Positions 1 through 6,318 of a stretch of DNA of 11,043 bases are shown here, piece by piece. Source of the stretch: Spirochaetales bacterium (GTDB taxonomy: Bacteria > Spirochaetota > Spirochaetia > SZUA-6 > DRHE01). Positions within the stretch are counted from its first letter, which is position 1; the number at the start of each line of letters is the position of its first letter. The notes under the pieces are model-generated. The model saw only the letters and a program-made list of their open reading frames with translations. It was not told the origin of the DNA and did no database searches. Made by a program: the position numbers and the translations under genes. The stretch lies in contig JAFGFV010000056.1 of assembly GCA_016930895.1 (NCBI GenBank), positions 1 to 11,043 of the forward strand, read 5' to 3'.

Positions 1-188
1 AGCAGCCGGTGAAGGCTGGAGAGGAACAGGTAGATCAGCGGGCTGACCGCCGCGTTTGCGGCCACGCACAGCAGGTACGCCGGGACCAGGGGCATCCCTC
101 TCGACAGGGCGAAGGGCAGGCCACCCCTGAGCTCCGAGATCGGTGCAAGGCAGAGCAGGATCGTCATCAGGATGGTGCCGGGCTGCAC
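1..188 (-). CDS. COG2426-type small membrane protein (putative small multidrug export family), N-terminal part
   Basis: Only the first 62 codons lie in the window; the gene runs off the left edge. The protein opens with a hydrophobic helix (about residues 5-17) and then the motif PISELRGGLPFAL (16-28). A second hydrophobic stretch follows from about 34 to 57. The helix plus (S)ELRG-x-xP motif is the hallmark I recall for COG2426 / Pfam Sm_multidrug_ex, a family of small integral membrane proteins whose transport role is largely unproven. GTG at 188 is preferred because an AGGTGG-like ribosome site ends 5 nt upstream. Another in-frame GTG at 197 abuts that site, and an in-frame TGA lies just upstream of it, so no longer form is likely. 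It has its own promoter and is transcribed in the same direction as the superoxide reductase. Family assignment is fairly good; function is unknown. Confidence 0.68.
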   Translation of the reverse strand, partial: MQPGTILMTILLCLAPISELRGGLPFALSRGMPLVPAYLLCVAANAAVSPLIYLFLSSLHRL

Positions 189-222
189 GAGTGCCACCTC
201 TTCAGGGATCGTTCAGGCGGGT

Positions 223-251
223 ATGATACGGACTCGGACCGATCTTGGCAA
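223..251 (-). promoter_or_regulatory. sigma70-like promoter for the COG2426-type gene
   Basis: On the minus strand TTGCCA (251-246) and TATCAT (228-223) are separated by exactly 17 bp. Each hexamer matches the sigma70 consensus at five of six positions. Transcription would start near 216, giving a leader of about 28 nt to the GTG at 188. The -35 box starts 3 bp past the base of the hairpin that follows the superoxide reductase gene. Confidence 0.6.
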
Positions 252-253
252 CG

Positions 254-301
254 CCTGCGCCGCCCCCCCTGGGCCGCAGCGGGTCAGGGGGACGGCGCAG
301 G
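254..301 (-). terminator. strong hairpin after the superoxide reductase gene, without a U tract
   Basis: A 9-bp perfect outer stem (254-262 with 293-301, CCTGCGCCG/CGGCGCAGG) encloses a 7-bp inner stem (265-271 with 285-291, CCCCCTG/CAGGGGG) and a 13-nt loop. It begins 6 bp beyond the superoxide reductase stop codon. Neither strand has a T run after it, so it is not a textbook intrinsic terminator. It could stop transcription without U residues, protect a transcript 3' end, or insulate the next promoter. Confidence 0.45.
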
Positions 302-306
302 GGCGC

Positions 307-702
307 TCAGCTGACCGTGACGGTCTTGCTGCTCTCCCACAGGCCGTGGATGTTGCAGAAGCTCAGGCCGAACAGGGTTCCCGGCTCCTTGAGGGCGACG
401 CTCACGGTGACCGACGGTTCGCTGAAGGCGGGCCCCTGATTGGCGCCCTTGGCCGATTCCCCGTGGGCGGTGAACTCGCAGTTGGCCAGCTGATAGCTGA
501 ACTTGTCCCCGTCCGGCTTGAAGAAGAGCTGGATCCACCGGATGTGGTGCTCCGTCGTGTTCGGGTGGGCGATCTCCTTGCCCACGGAAACGGTGACCTG
601 GAACTTCTCTCCCGCCTTGGCGGAATCCGGACACTCGATCACCGGGGAGTGTTTTTCCTGCTTCCAGTCTGCGCTCTGGAACTGCTCTCCAATCTTGGCC
701 AC
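307..702 (-). CDS. class II superoxide reductase (neelaredoxin)
   Basis: This 131-residue protein matches the compact one-iron superoxide reductases, which reduce superoxide to hydrogen peroxide in the cytoplasm of anaerobes without releasing oxygen. All ligands of the square-pyramidal Fe(His)4(Cys) site are visible: H18 (in EKHSP, after the conserved E16), H46 and H52 (in HPNTTEHH), and C116 and H119 (in CNIHG). There is no N-terminal desulforedoxin-type Cys4 domain, hence class II. The electron donor, often rubredoxin, is not encoded here. The start is GTG at 702, because GAGGAGG at 718-712 lies 9 nt upstream and the protein then begins AKIGEQFQ at the family's usual place. The open frame continues upstream to 789, but that part has no family similarity and no ribosome site. 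The gene is divergent from folP and has a candidate promoter and operator-like dyad of its own. Confidence 0.93.
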   Translation of the reverse strand: MAKIGEQFQSADWKQEKHSPVIECPDSAKAGEKFQVTVSVGKEIAHPNTTEHHIRWIQLFFKPDGDKFSYQLANCEFTAHGESAKGANQGPAFSEPSVTVSVALKEPGTLFGLSFCNIHGLWESSKTVTVS

Positions 703-717
703 GTGCGGCGTCCTCCT

Positions 718-739
718 CTTGATTACAATCTGAGTCAAG
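718..739. promoter_or_regulatory. operator-like dyad in the superoxide reductase leader
   Basis: An inverted repeat CTTGA-N12-TCAAG spans 22 bp, with a further matching pair inside each arm. It covers the predicted transcription start of the superoxide reductase gene and touches its ribosome site (712-718). The central GATTGTAATC is itself nearly symmetric. The position suits a repressor, and peroxide or iron regulators often control such genes, but the sequence does not match the PerR or Fur box as I know them. Confidence 0.3.
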
Positions 740-766
740 ATTAGCATTTCGCCGCACTTGTGTAAA
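738..766 (-). promoter_or_regulatory. candidate promoter for the superoxide reductase gene
   Basis: On the minus strand TTTACA (766-761) matches five of six -35 bases. Seventeen bp on is TAATCT (743-738), a poor -10 that keeps only the first two and last bases. An alternative -10, GCTAAT (745-740), gives a 15-bp spacer. Transcription would start near 731, about 30 nt before the GTG. The -35 sits inside GTGTTTACAC, a small dyad with GTGT/ACAC arms. The weak -10 would suit an activated or regulated promoter. Confidence 0.35.
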
Positions 767-780
767 CACGAGACGGTGCC

Positions 781-813
781 GGGAAGCACGGAAAGGAGCG
801 GGAAGCACGGAAA
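781..813. repeat. 14-bp direct repeat between the divergent promoters
   Basis: The sequence GGGAAGCACGGAAA occurs exactly twice, at 781-794 and 800-813, so the period is 19 bp. The pair lies between the candidate superoxide reductase promoter and the folP promoter, with its near end 10 bp from the folP -35 box. A period near two helical turns is compatible with two protein binding sites on a similar face of the DNA. No function is known. Confidence 0.5.
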
Positions 814-823
814 AGCGCGGGCC

Positions 824-853
824 TTGCAGGGGCGCGGGGGAAACTGCTACAAT
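824..853 (+). promoter_or_regulatory. sigma70-like promoter for the folP operon
   Basis: TTGCAG (824-829) and TACAAT (848-853) are separated by 18 bp; the -10 matches five of six consensus bases and the -35 four of six. Transcription would begin at about 860, only some 7 nt before the first folP ATG at 867. No ribosome site precedes that ATG. It is the only convincing promoter I see ahead of the eight-gene block. Confidence 0.55.
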
Positions 854-866
854 CCTCGCAAGCCGC

Positions 867-1802
867 ATGGGCCCGCAAACCTTCGCCGACAAGTCCAGCA
901 TTCCCGATCCGACAGACGCCGCTGAGGCGTCGTCGGTCCCTCCGCGCGAGCGCAGCCTGGAGTGGAACGGCCGGGAGCTGCGGTTGGGCGCGCGTGCACT
1001 GGTGATGGGAGTGGTGAACTGTACCCCCGACTCGTTCTTTCCGGGCAGCAGGACGGAGGGCCGCGACGCCGCGATCGAGCGGGGCCTGGAGATGGTCGCC
1101 GCAGGGGCGGACATCCTGGACATCGGCGGCGAATCCACCCGCCCCGGGTCGGACCCGGTGGGGCCGGCGGTGGAGCTGGAACGGGTGATCCCGGTCATCG
1201 AGGGGCTGCAGGGACGCGTCCAGGTTCCGCTGTCCATCGACACGCGCGATGCCGCAGTAGCGGACGCGGCCCTGGAGGCAGGGGCGGAGCTGCTGAACGA
1301 CATCTCCGCGCTGCTGGGCGACCCGCGGATGGGAGAGGTGGCGGCCCGGCGCGGCGTACCCGTGGTGCTGATGCACATGCGCGGAGAGCCCAAGACCATG
1401 CAGGAGGCTCCGTATTATCGGGACACGATCGGGGAGGTGCAAGCCGAGCTCCAAGCGGCCGTGGACCGGGCCTTAGGGGCGGGCATCCGGCGGGAACGGA
1501 TCATCCTGGACCCCGGCATTGGCTTCGGGAAGCGCCTGCAGGACAACCTCCGTCTGCTCGGGAGGCTGGAGTGCCTCAGGGCTCTGGGGTGCCCCCTGCT
1601 GGTCGGGGTGTCGCGCAAGTCCTTTATCGGGCGGGTGCTGGATCTGCCGGTAGAAGAGCGCTTGATCGGGACGGTGGCGGCCAACACCATCGCGGTGCTC
1701 AACGGCGCGGACATCCTGCGAGTCCACGACGTGGCCGCGGCCGTGCAGGTGGTGCGCATGGTCGAGGCGGTGCGGCAGGCCTCGGTCCGGGAGGGGGCGT
1801 GA
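867..1802 (+). CDS. folP: dihydropteroate synthase
   Basis: This enzyme joins p-aminobenzoate to 6-hydroxymethyl-7,8-dihydropterin diphosphate to make dihydropteroate in folate synthesis, and is the sulfonamide target. The 311-residue TIM-barrel protein has the family's loops in order: MGVVNCTPDSF (47-57), DIGGESTRPGSDP (85-97), SIDTRD (123-128), NDISAL (144-149), LMHMRGEPKTMQ (168-179), ILDPGIGFGK (213-222), VGVSRKSFIG (246-255) and a C-terminal RVHD (285-288). The first 30 or so residues are Ser/Pro/Asp-rich and lie before the usual family start, so the true start could be later. However, no other ATG or GTG falls between 867 and the conserved core, and ATG 867 sits right after a promoter-like sequence. 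The stop overlaps the cdaA ATG by one base, which implies translational coupling. Confidence 0.95.
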   Translation: MGPQTFADKSSIPDPTDAAEASSVPPRERSLEWNGRELRLGARALVMGVVNCTPDSFFPGSRTEGRDAAIERGLEMVAAGADILDIGGESTRPGSDPVGPAVELERVIPVIEGLQGRVQVPLSIDTRDAAVADAALEAGAELLNDISALLGDPRMGEVAARRGVPVVLMHMRGEPKTMQEAPYYRDTIGEVQAELQAAVDRALGAGIRRERIILDPGIGFGKRLQDNLRLLGRLECLRALGCPLLVGVSRKSFIGRVLDLPVEERLIGTVAANTIAVLNGADILRVHDVAAAVQVVRMVEAVRQASVREGA

Positions 1803-2599
1803 TGAGCTGGTTCGCCGGGCAGGCGGTCCTTCGGGAGTACGTTCTCCCGCTGCTGGACATCCTCCTGCTGTCGTACCTGATCTACAAGGCCTACCAGATT
1901 CTGGCCCAGACCCGGGCTGTGCAGCTGTTCAAGGGCGCCCTGGTCATGGGGCTGATCTACCTGATCGCCTTCTTCCTGCGGCTGAGCACGCTGCTGTGGA
2001 TCCTGAATCTCCTGGTGCCCGGCCTGGTCATCGGCATCGCGATCATCTTCCAGCCGGAGCTCAGGCGCATCTTCACCCGGATCGGTCAACAGCGGTGGCT
2101 CAGGCTGCGCCCGCGGGTGCGGACCCACCACCTGGAGGCCGTGCTGAACGCGGTGGAAATCCTCGCCGCCAAGCGTTTCGGCAGCTTGATCGTGTTCAGC
2201 CGCAACATCGGGCTGAGCACGATCATCGAGACGGGCACCCGGCTGAACGCGGACCTGTCCTCGAGCCTGCTCCTGACGATTTTTACCGAGGGCACTCCGC
2301 TGCACGACGGCGCGGTGGTCGTCCGGGAGGCCAAGATCGTGGCCGCGGGATGCTTCCTGCCCCTGTCGGAGCAGCCGGACATCCGGCGTTCCTTCGGGAC
2401 GCGGCACCGGGCCGCACTGGGGCTGGCGGAGGAGACCGACGCGGTGATCCTGGTGGTGTCGGAGGAAAACGGCGCCGTGTCTCTCGCCTACGACGCGAAC
2501 CTGCTGTACGATCTGAGCATCGGCGAGGTGGGGCACCGACTGCGGGCCCTCCTCGAGTTCCAGGAGGAGGAGATCGAGGAGGGCCAGCTTGAGGCGTAG
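1802..2599 (+). CDS. cdaA: diadenylate cyclase CdaA (cyclic di-AMP synthase)
   Basis: CdaA condenses two ATP into cyclic di-AMP, a second messenger that controls potassium uptake, osmotic balance and cell-wall homeostasis. The 265-residue protein has three N-terminal hydrophobic segments (about 13-30, 43-60 and 63-83), a short coiled linker and a cytoplasmic DAC domain. The catalytic motifs are intact: DGA (169-171, within TPLHDGAVVV) and RHR (201-203, within GTRHRAALGL). Length and layout match the CdaA/DacA type, not the DisA type. The ATG lies within the folP stop as TGATG, and the 3' end overlaps cdaR by 11 bp. The cdaA-cdaR pairing is the classic arrangement; here folP precedes it, and the glmM that follows the pair in Firmicutes is absent. 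Confidence 0.95.
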   Translation: MSWFAGQAVLREYVLPLLDILLLSYLIYKAYQILAQTRAVQLFKGALVMGLIYLIAFFLRLSTLLWILNLLVPGLVIGIAIIFQPELRRIFTRIGQQRWLRLRPRVRTHHLEAVLNAVEILAAKRFGSLIVFSRNIGLSTIIETGTRLNADLSSSLLLTIFTEGTPLHDGAVVVREAKIVAAGCFLPLSEQPDIRRSFGTRHRAALGLAEETDAVILVVSEENGAVSLAYDANLLYDLSIGEVGHRLRALLEFQEEEIEEGQLEA

Positions 2600-3551
2600 G
2601 AAGACTCTCGAGCGGTTCTTCGCGGACTGGCCGGCCAAGATCATCTCGGTGTCCGCGGCGATCCTGCTGTTTCTCCTGTACCGGATCAACACGATGGAGG
2701 AGCGGGTCTTCACCACCGCCCTCAAGGCTGACCCGCCGCCCGGTCTGGCGATCGCCGAGCCGTATCCGAGGAGCGCCCGCATCACCCTGCGGGGGCGGGA
2801 GGAGAACATCTTCAGCGTGCTGGAGGAAGACCTGGAGGTGGCGGCGGATTTCCAGGCGGTCGACCAGGAAGGACAGTACCGGGTGCCGATCCGCGTGCTG
2901 CGCAAGGGCACGTCGGTCAATATCGAGCCGCTGGAGGTGCGGGTGGAGCCGGCGGAGATCTCGGTGACCCTCGAGGAGCAGATCGAGCGCACCGTGGAGG
3001 TCGAGCCGCGGGTAACGGGAATCCCTGCGGCGGGCTTCGAGCTCGTGCAGTCCAGCGTGACCCCGGCGACGATCCGAGTCTCCGGCCCGCGCAGCATCGT
3101 CGCCGATCTGGCGAGCGTCCAGACGGAGACCATCGACGTGACCGGCCGGGCGGAAGACTTCACGATCGAGGTCGGGGTCCTCCGCGAGAACCCCCTCGTG
3201 CTGTACCCTCGGGAGGCGACCGCGGTCTTCCGGGGCATCATCCGTGAAGCGGTGGTCATCAAGACCTTCGACGACGTGGATATCATCACCCTGGATCTGC
3301 CCGCCGGTTTGCGGATCGCCGGAACCCTGCCCAAGGGCAGCATCCGCGTGCAGGGCGGGCAGCTCGCGCTGGAGGACCTTTCGCCGGCGTGGTTCCGGCT
3401 GGTGGTGGATTGCGGTGAGGTCACGGCGCCGGGCACCGTGACGCTGCCGACGACCCCGGACGTCCCGCCGGATTTCGTGATTCTCAAGTACGAGCCGCGG
3501 GAACTGACTTTGAACTTTATCCCTTTCGATCTGGAGGAGAGCTCGCAATGA
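2589..3551 (+). CDS. cdaR: YbbR-domain protein CdaR, membrane-anchored partner of CdaA
   Basis: This 320-residue protein has a short basic N-terminus, one transmembrane segment (about 14-33) and an extracytoplasmic part made of about three YbbR-type beta units (roughly 37-131, 132-218 and 219-313). In bacteria where it has been studied, CdaR binds CdaA at the membrane and modulates its activity. The start is TTG at 2589: GAGGAGGG lies 5 nt upstream, and an immediate run of basic residues before the membrane helix follows. Only one transmembrane helix is visible, so the YbbR units should lie outside the cytoplasmic membrane. The gene overlaps cdaA by 11 bp and acpS by 4 bp (ATGA), which supports coordinated synthesis with CdaA. 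YbbR proteins usually carry two to four units, so the length is normal. Confidence 0.9.
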   Translation: MRRRKTLERFFADWPAKIISVSAAILLFLLYRINTMEERVFTTALKADPPPGLAIAEPYPRSARITLRGREENIFSVLEEDLEVAADFQAVDQEGQYRVPIRVLRKGTSVNIEPLEVRVEPAEISVTLEEQIERTVEVEPRVTGIPAAGFELVQSSVTPATIRVSGPRSIVADLASVQTETIDVTGRAEDFTIEVGVLRENPLVLYPREATAVFRGIIREAVVIKTFDDVDIITLDLPAGLRIAGTLPKGSIRVQGGQLALEDLSPAWFRLVVDCGEVTAPGTVTLPTTPDVPPDFVILKYEPRELTLNFIPFDLEESSQ

Positions 3552-3922
3552 TTCTGGGAATCGGCATCGATGTCGTGCACGTTTACCGGCTCAAACGCTG
3601 GCAGAAGATCCCGGGGCTGTTCGCCCGTTTCTTTCACGAGCAGGAGCTTGCCGTTGCGACTCCCCGGGGAGAGGCCGGCATCCTCTCGCTGGCGGCCCGT
3701 TTCGCGGCCAAGGAGGCCTTCGGCAAGGCCATGGGGATCGGGATGCACGGGTTTGCCCTCAAGGAGATCGCGGTCATGAACGACGAACAGGGCAAACCGC
3801 ACCTGCACCTTTTCGGACGCGCCCAGGAGGCCCTCGAGCGGTATGGCGGCAAGAGGGTCTTTGTCTCCCTGAGCCACGAACGTGACAACGCGCTGGCGGT
3901 GGTGGTGATCGAGGGAGAGTGA
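3548..3922 (+). CDS. acpS: holo-[acyl-carrier-protein] synthase
   Basis: AcpS transfers 4'-phosphopantetheine from CoA to the active serine of apo-acyl carrier protein and so activates fatty-acid synthesis. The 124-residue cytoplasmic protein has the expected size and both signature motifs: GIGIDVVHV with metal ligand D8, and RFAAKEAFGKA (51-61) with metal ligand E56. A C-terminal SLSHERDNALAVV (108-120) completes the family pattern. The start ATG overlaps the cdaR stop (ATGA), and the stop shares a base with the next gene's ATG. A position just after cdaA-cdaR fits the gene order I recall in spirochaetes. Confidence 0.95.
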   Translation: MILGIGIDVVHVYRLKRWQKIPGLFARFFHEQELAVATPRGEAGILSLAARFAAKEAFGKAMGIGMHGFALKEIAVMNDEQGKPHLHLFGRAQEALERYGGKRVFVSLSHERDNALAVVVIEGE

Positions 3923-4785
3923 TGACCGACGAGGCCGCGAGGCGGACTACGTACTTCAGCAAGAGCCCCCTGTCCTGTCCGGTCTGCGAAACCACTTTCT
4001 ATCGGGAGGACCTGCTGTCCGGGGGCGGCCGCTTGATCGCGGGGGAGCTGACCGATGAGCTGCACAGGACCTATGAACCTTCCAAGCGCTTCGGGGAGGT
4101 GCACCCGCTGGTCTACGCGGTGCAGGTGTGTCCGTCGTGCCTGTACGCGGCCTATCCTCAGGATTTCGAGGAGATCAAACCGGAAAGCATACCGCCGCTC
4201 ACGGCGGCGACCGAGGAGCGCGCGGCCGGCGTTAGGCTCATGTTCCGGGACCTGGACTTCAAGGAGTACCGGGGGCTGAAAGAAGGTGCGGCCGCCTACT
4301 TCCTGGCCATGCTGTGCTACGAGCACTTCGATCGGCACCACGCCCCGACCTTCAAACAGGGGCTCTCGGCGCTGCGGGCGGCCTGGCTCCTGCAGGCCCT
4401 GCATCGCAAGCACAGGGGGGAGAACTACGACTACCTGTCCCGGCTGTTCTACCGCAAGGCCTGTTTCCTCTACTCCCGGGCCGTGGATTTGGCCCAGAAC
4501 GGGCAGGAACCCCTGGAGGGCAACGTGAACCTGGGACCGGACCTGGACAAGAACTACGGCTATGAGGGCCTGCTGTATCTCTCCGGCCTGCTCGAGTACA
4601 AGTACGGCCCCCGGCAGGACCGGGGCCGCCGGATCCGCTCCCTGGAGCGAGCCAAGCGCACCGTCTCGAAGCTCTTCGGCACGGGCAAGGCCTCCCGCAG
4701 CAAGCCCTCGGCGATCCTGGACAAGGCCCGGGAGGTGTACGACGAGATGAACCGAGAAATCAAAGACCTGCAGGAGCAAGGCTAA
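3922..4785 (+). CDS. DUF2225 protein with two CPxC motifs
   Basis: This 287-residue soluble protein belongs, by motif, to the uncharacterised DUF2225 family. The N-terminal part has CPVC (19-22) and CPSC (70-73), a likely four-cysteine zinc or metal site, with the family's GGRLIAGELTDEL-type stretch (35-47) and VHPLVYAVQVCPSCLYAAYP (60-79) between and around them. The remaining 200 residues are mostly helical, rich in aromatic, Leu and Ala residues, and could form TPR-like helical repeats (for example 118-195). No signal peptide or membrane segment is visible. ATG 3922 is preferred over the adjacent GTG 3919 because the GAGGGA ribosome site is better spaced. It lies between acpS and truA, 5 nt before truA. 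Function is unknown; DUF2225 genes recur in Firmicutes and spirochaetes. Confidence 0.85.
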   Translation: MTDEAARRTTYFSKSPLSCPVCETTFYREDLLSGGGRLIAGELTDELHRTYEPSKRFGEVHPLVYAVQVCPSCLYAAYPQDFEEIKPESIPPLTAATEERAAGVRLMFRDLDFKEYRGLKEGAAAYFLAMLCYEHFDRHHAPTFKQGLSALRAAWLLQALHRKHRGENYDYLSRLFYRKACFLYSRAVDLAQNGQEPLEGNVNLGPDLDKNYGYEGLLYLSGLLEYKYGPRQDRGRRIRSLERAKRTVSKLFGTGKASRSKPSAILDKAREVYDEMNREIKDLQEQG

Positions 4786-4790
4786 GCCCC

Positions 4791-5558
4791 GTGCCGATAC
4801 GCAACATTCGTCTCACCCTGGCGTACGACGGGACGGAGTATTCCGGATGGCAAGTGCAGAAGAACGCCCCCACCATACAGGGCCATCTCGAGGAGGCCCT
4901 GGCGCGCATGCACGGGCACCCCGTGCGGGTCCAGGGGGCCGGACGCACCGACGCGGGGGTCCATGCCAGCGGCCAGGTCGGGAACTTCTACACCGACCTG
5001 GATTCGATCCCCGGTCCGACCTGGACCCCCGCGCTCAACTCCTACCTGCCTCCGGACATCCGTGTGGTCGAGAGTCGCGAGGCGGAGTTCACCTTCGACG
5101 CCAAGGCGAGCGCGCGCAGCAGGTCCTACGCCTACTTCCTGGTGCCAACGCCGGTGATCCTGCCGCACCAGCGCCGCTACGCCTGGCGCGTGCGCCGGCG
5201 GCCGGAGCTGGCCGCCTTGAACCGCCTGGCGGCAGTGTTCGTGGGGGAGCACGATTTCACCACCTTCGCCGCGGCGGGGGACGTGAGCAGGTCCAAGGTC
5301 CGGCGGGTCTACTCGGCGTGCTTCCATCCCCAGGGCAACACGCTCGTGTTCAGGGTGAGCGCGAGCTCGTTCGTCTGGAAGATGGTGCGAAGCATGGTGG
5401 GCACGATCCTGGAGTACGAGGGCCAGGGGCTGAGCGCAGCCGCCCTGGCGGAGGCCCTGGCGGCTCGGGAGCGGTCGCGGGCAGGCAGCAGCGCGCCGGC
5501 CTGGGGGCTGTTCCTGGAACGGGTGGCGTACGACGATGATGAACTCCCGGCGCTCTGA
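4791..5558 (+). CDS. truA: tRNA pseudouridine(38-40) synthase
   Basis: TruA converts uridines 38, 39 and 40 in the anticodon arm of many tRNAs to pseudouridine. The 255-residue protein has the family's motifs in order: YDGTEYSGWQ (12-21), QGAGRTDAGVHASGQ (48-62) with catalytic D54, the RSY segment with conserved Y113, GEHDFTTFA (152-160) and FVWKMVRSMVGT (194-205). The start is GTG at 4791, since AAGG lies 9 nt upstream and no ATG fits the conserved N-terminus. The 3' end overlaps the next gene by 20-23 bp. Length and motifs are normal. Confidence 0.96.
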   Translation: MPIRNIRLTLAYDGTEYSGWQVQKNAPTIQGHLEEALARMHGHPVRVQGAGRTDAGVHASGQVGNFYTDLDSIPGPTWTPALNSYLPPDIRVVESREAEFTFDAKASARSRSYAYFLVPTPVILPHQRRYAWRVRRRPELAALNRLAAVFVGEHDFTTFAAAGDVSRSKVRRVYSACFHPQGNTLVFRVSASSFVWKMVRSMVGTILEYEGQGLSAAALAEALAARERSRAGSSAPAWGLFLERVAYDDDELPAL

Positions 5559-6318
5559 GCTGTACCGGCTGCTGTGCCTCGCGGAGGACTACGTCCTGGA
5601 CGGGTACCGCCACGAGCACCCGCCGCTGCCGCAGGAACCGGACGGGGTGCGGTCCCCGCGTGGCGACGCGGCGACTTCCGCGCCGGCCGGCACGGCGGGT
5701 TCCGCGTCTTCCGACGCGGCGGGTTCCGGCGAAGCCGGCGCGCCCGGGTCCCTGGAAGCGCTGGCGCGGGAGGTCCTGGTCTGCCGCAAGTGCGCCCTGA
5801 GCCAGCGGCGCAACCATGCGGTCCCGGGTGAAGGCAGCCCCCGCCCGCGGGTCCTGCTGATCGGCGAGGCTCCCGGCTACGAGGAGGACCGCGGCGGACG
5901 GCCGTTCGTCGGCCCGGCCGGTCAATACCTGGACAAATGGCTCAAGGCCATCGAGCTCGACCGCTACGGTGACTGCTACATCACCAACATCGTCAAGTGC
6001 CGGCCTCCGGGCAATCGGGACCCGCTGCCGGGAGAGGTCGCGGCGTGTCGGCCCTACCTGGAGCGGCAGATCGACCTCCTGCACCCCGAGGCCATCCTGA
6101 CTCTGGGCCGGCTCTCTACCCAGCTCCTGACGGGGCGTTCGGCGGGGATCGGCGCCCTGCGGGGGCAGGTGCACGCGTACCGCGGAATCCCCCTGGTGGG
6201 CACCTATCACCCCAGCGCCGTTCTGCGCAATTCGGACCTGCGCAAGCCCGTATGGGAGGATCTCAAGCTGCTGCGTTCGGTCCTGGACGGGCACGAGCCG
6301 CATCGCGGCGATGCCTGA
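5536..6318 (+). CDS. family 4 uracil-DNA glycosylase with iron-sulfur cluster
   Basis: This enzyme removes uracil, from cytosine deamination or dUTP misincorporation, to start base-excision repair. The catalytic part (about 73-252) has GEAPGYEEDRGGRPFVGPAG (110-129) and THPSA-like TYHPSAVLR (223-231). The four 4Fe-4S cysteines are C83, C86, C155 and C171 (VCRKC, VKCRPPGNRDP, AACRPYL). These place it in family 4, which includes the thermophile-type UDGs. The first 70 residues are extra: a predicted helix (about 3-24) and a Gly/Ala/Ser/Pro linker encoded by a 24-bp triplicate repeat. The start is ATG 5536 or ATG 5539; both overlap the truA 3' end, and the ribosome site is weak. It is 11 nt upstream of priA. 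Function is confident; the role of the extension is not known. Confidence 0.92.
   Translation: MMNSRRSELYRLLCLAEDYVLDGYRHEHPPLPQEPDGVRSPRGDAATSAPAGTAGSASSDAAGSGEAGAPGSLEALAREVLVCRKCALSQRRNHAVPGEGSPRPRVLLIGEAPGYEEDRGGRPFVGPAGQYLDKWLKAIELDRYGDCYITNIVKCRPPGNRDPLPGEVAACRPYLERQIDLLHPEAILTLGRLSTQLLTGRSAGIGALRGQVHAYRGIPLVGTYHPSAVLRNSDLRKPVWEDLKLLRSVLDGHEPHRGDA
5665..5736 (+). repeat. 24-bp x 3 in-frame tandem repeat in the UDG linker
   Basis: Three imperfect 24-bp units run at 5665-5688, 5689-5712 and 5713-5736. They share a core of the form CGGCG-x-x-TTCCG. The core CGGCGGGTTCCG is identical in units 2 and 3 (5693-5704 and 5717-5728). In frame they encode the octapeptides DAATSAPA, GTAGSASS and DAAGSGEA, a flexible linker between the N-terminal helix and the catalytic domain. 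Confidence 0.75.

Noticed and set aside
703..789. Extended N-terminus for the superoxide reductase starting upstream of GTG 702
   Set aside because: The extra 29 residues have no family similarity, cover the likely promoter and lack a ribosome site, while GTG 702 has a strong one.
1415..3877. An 820-codon minus-strand open frame opposite folP, cdaA, cdaR and acpS
   Set aside because: It spans four well-supported genes and shows Ser/Arg-rich, domain-free sequence; it is an antisense shadow of GC-rich coding DNA.
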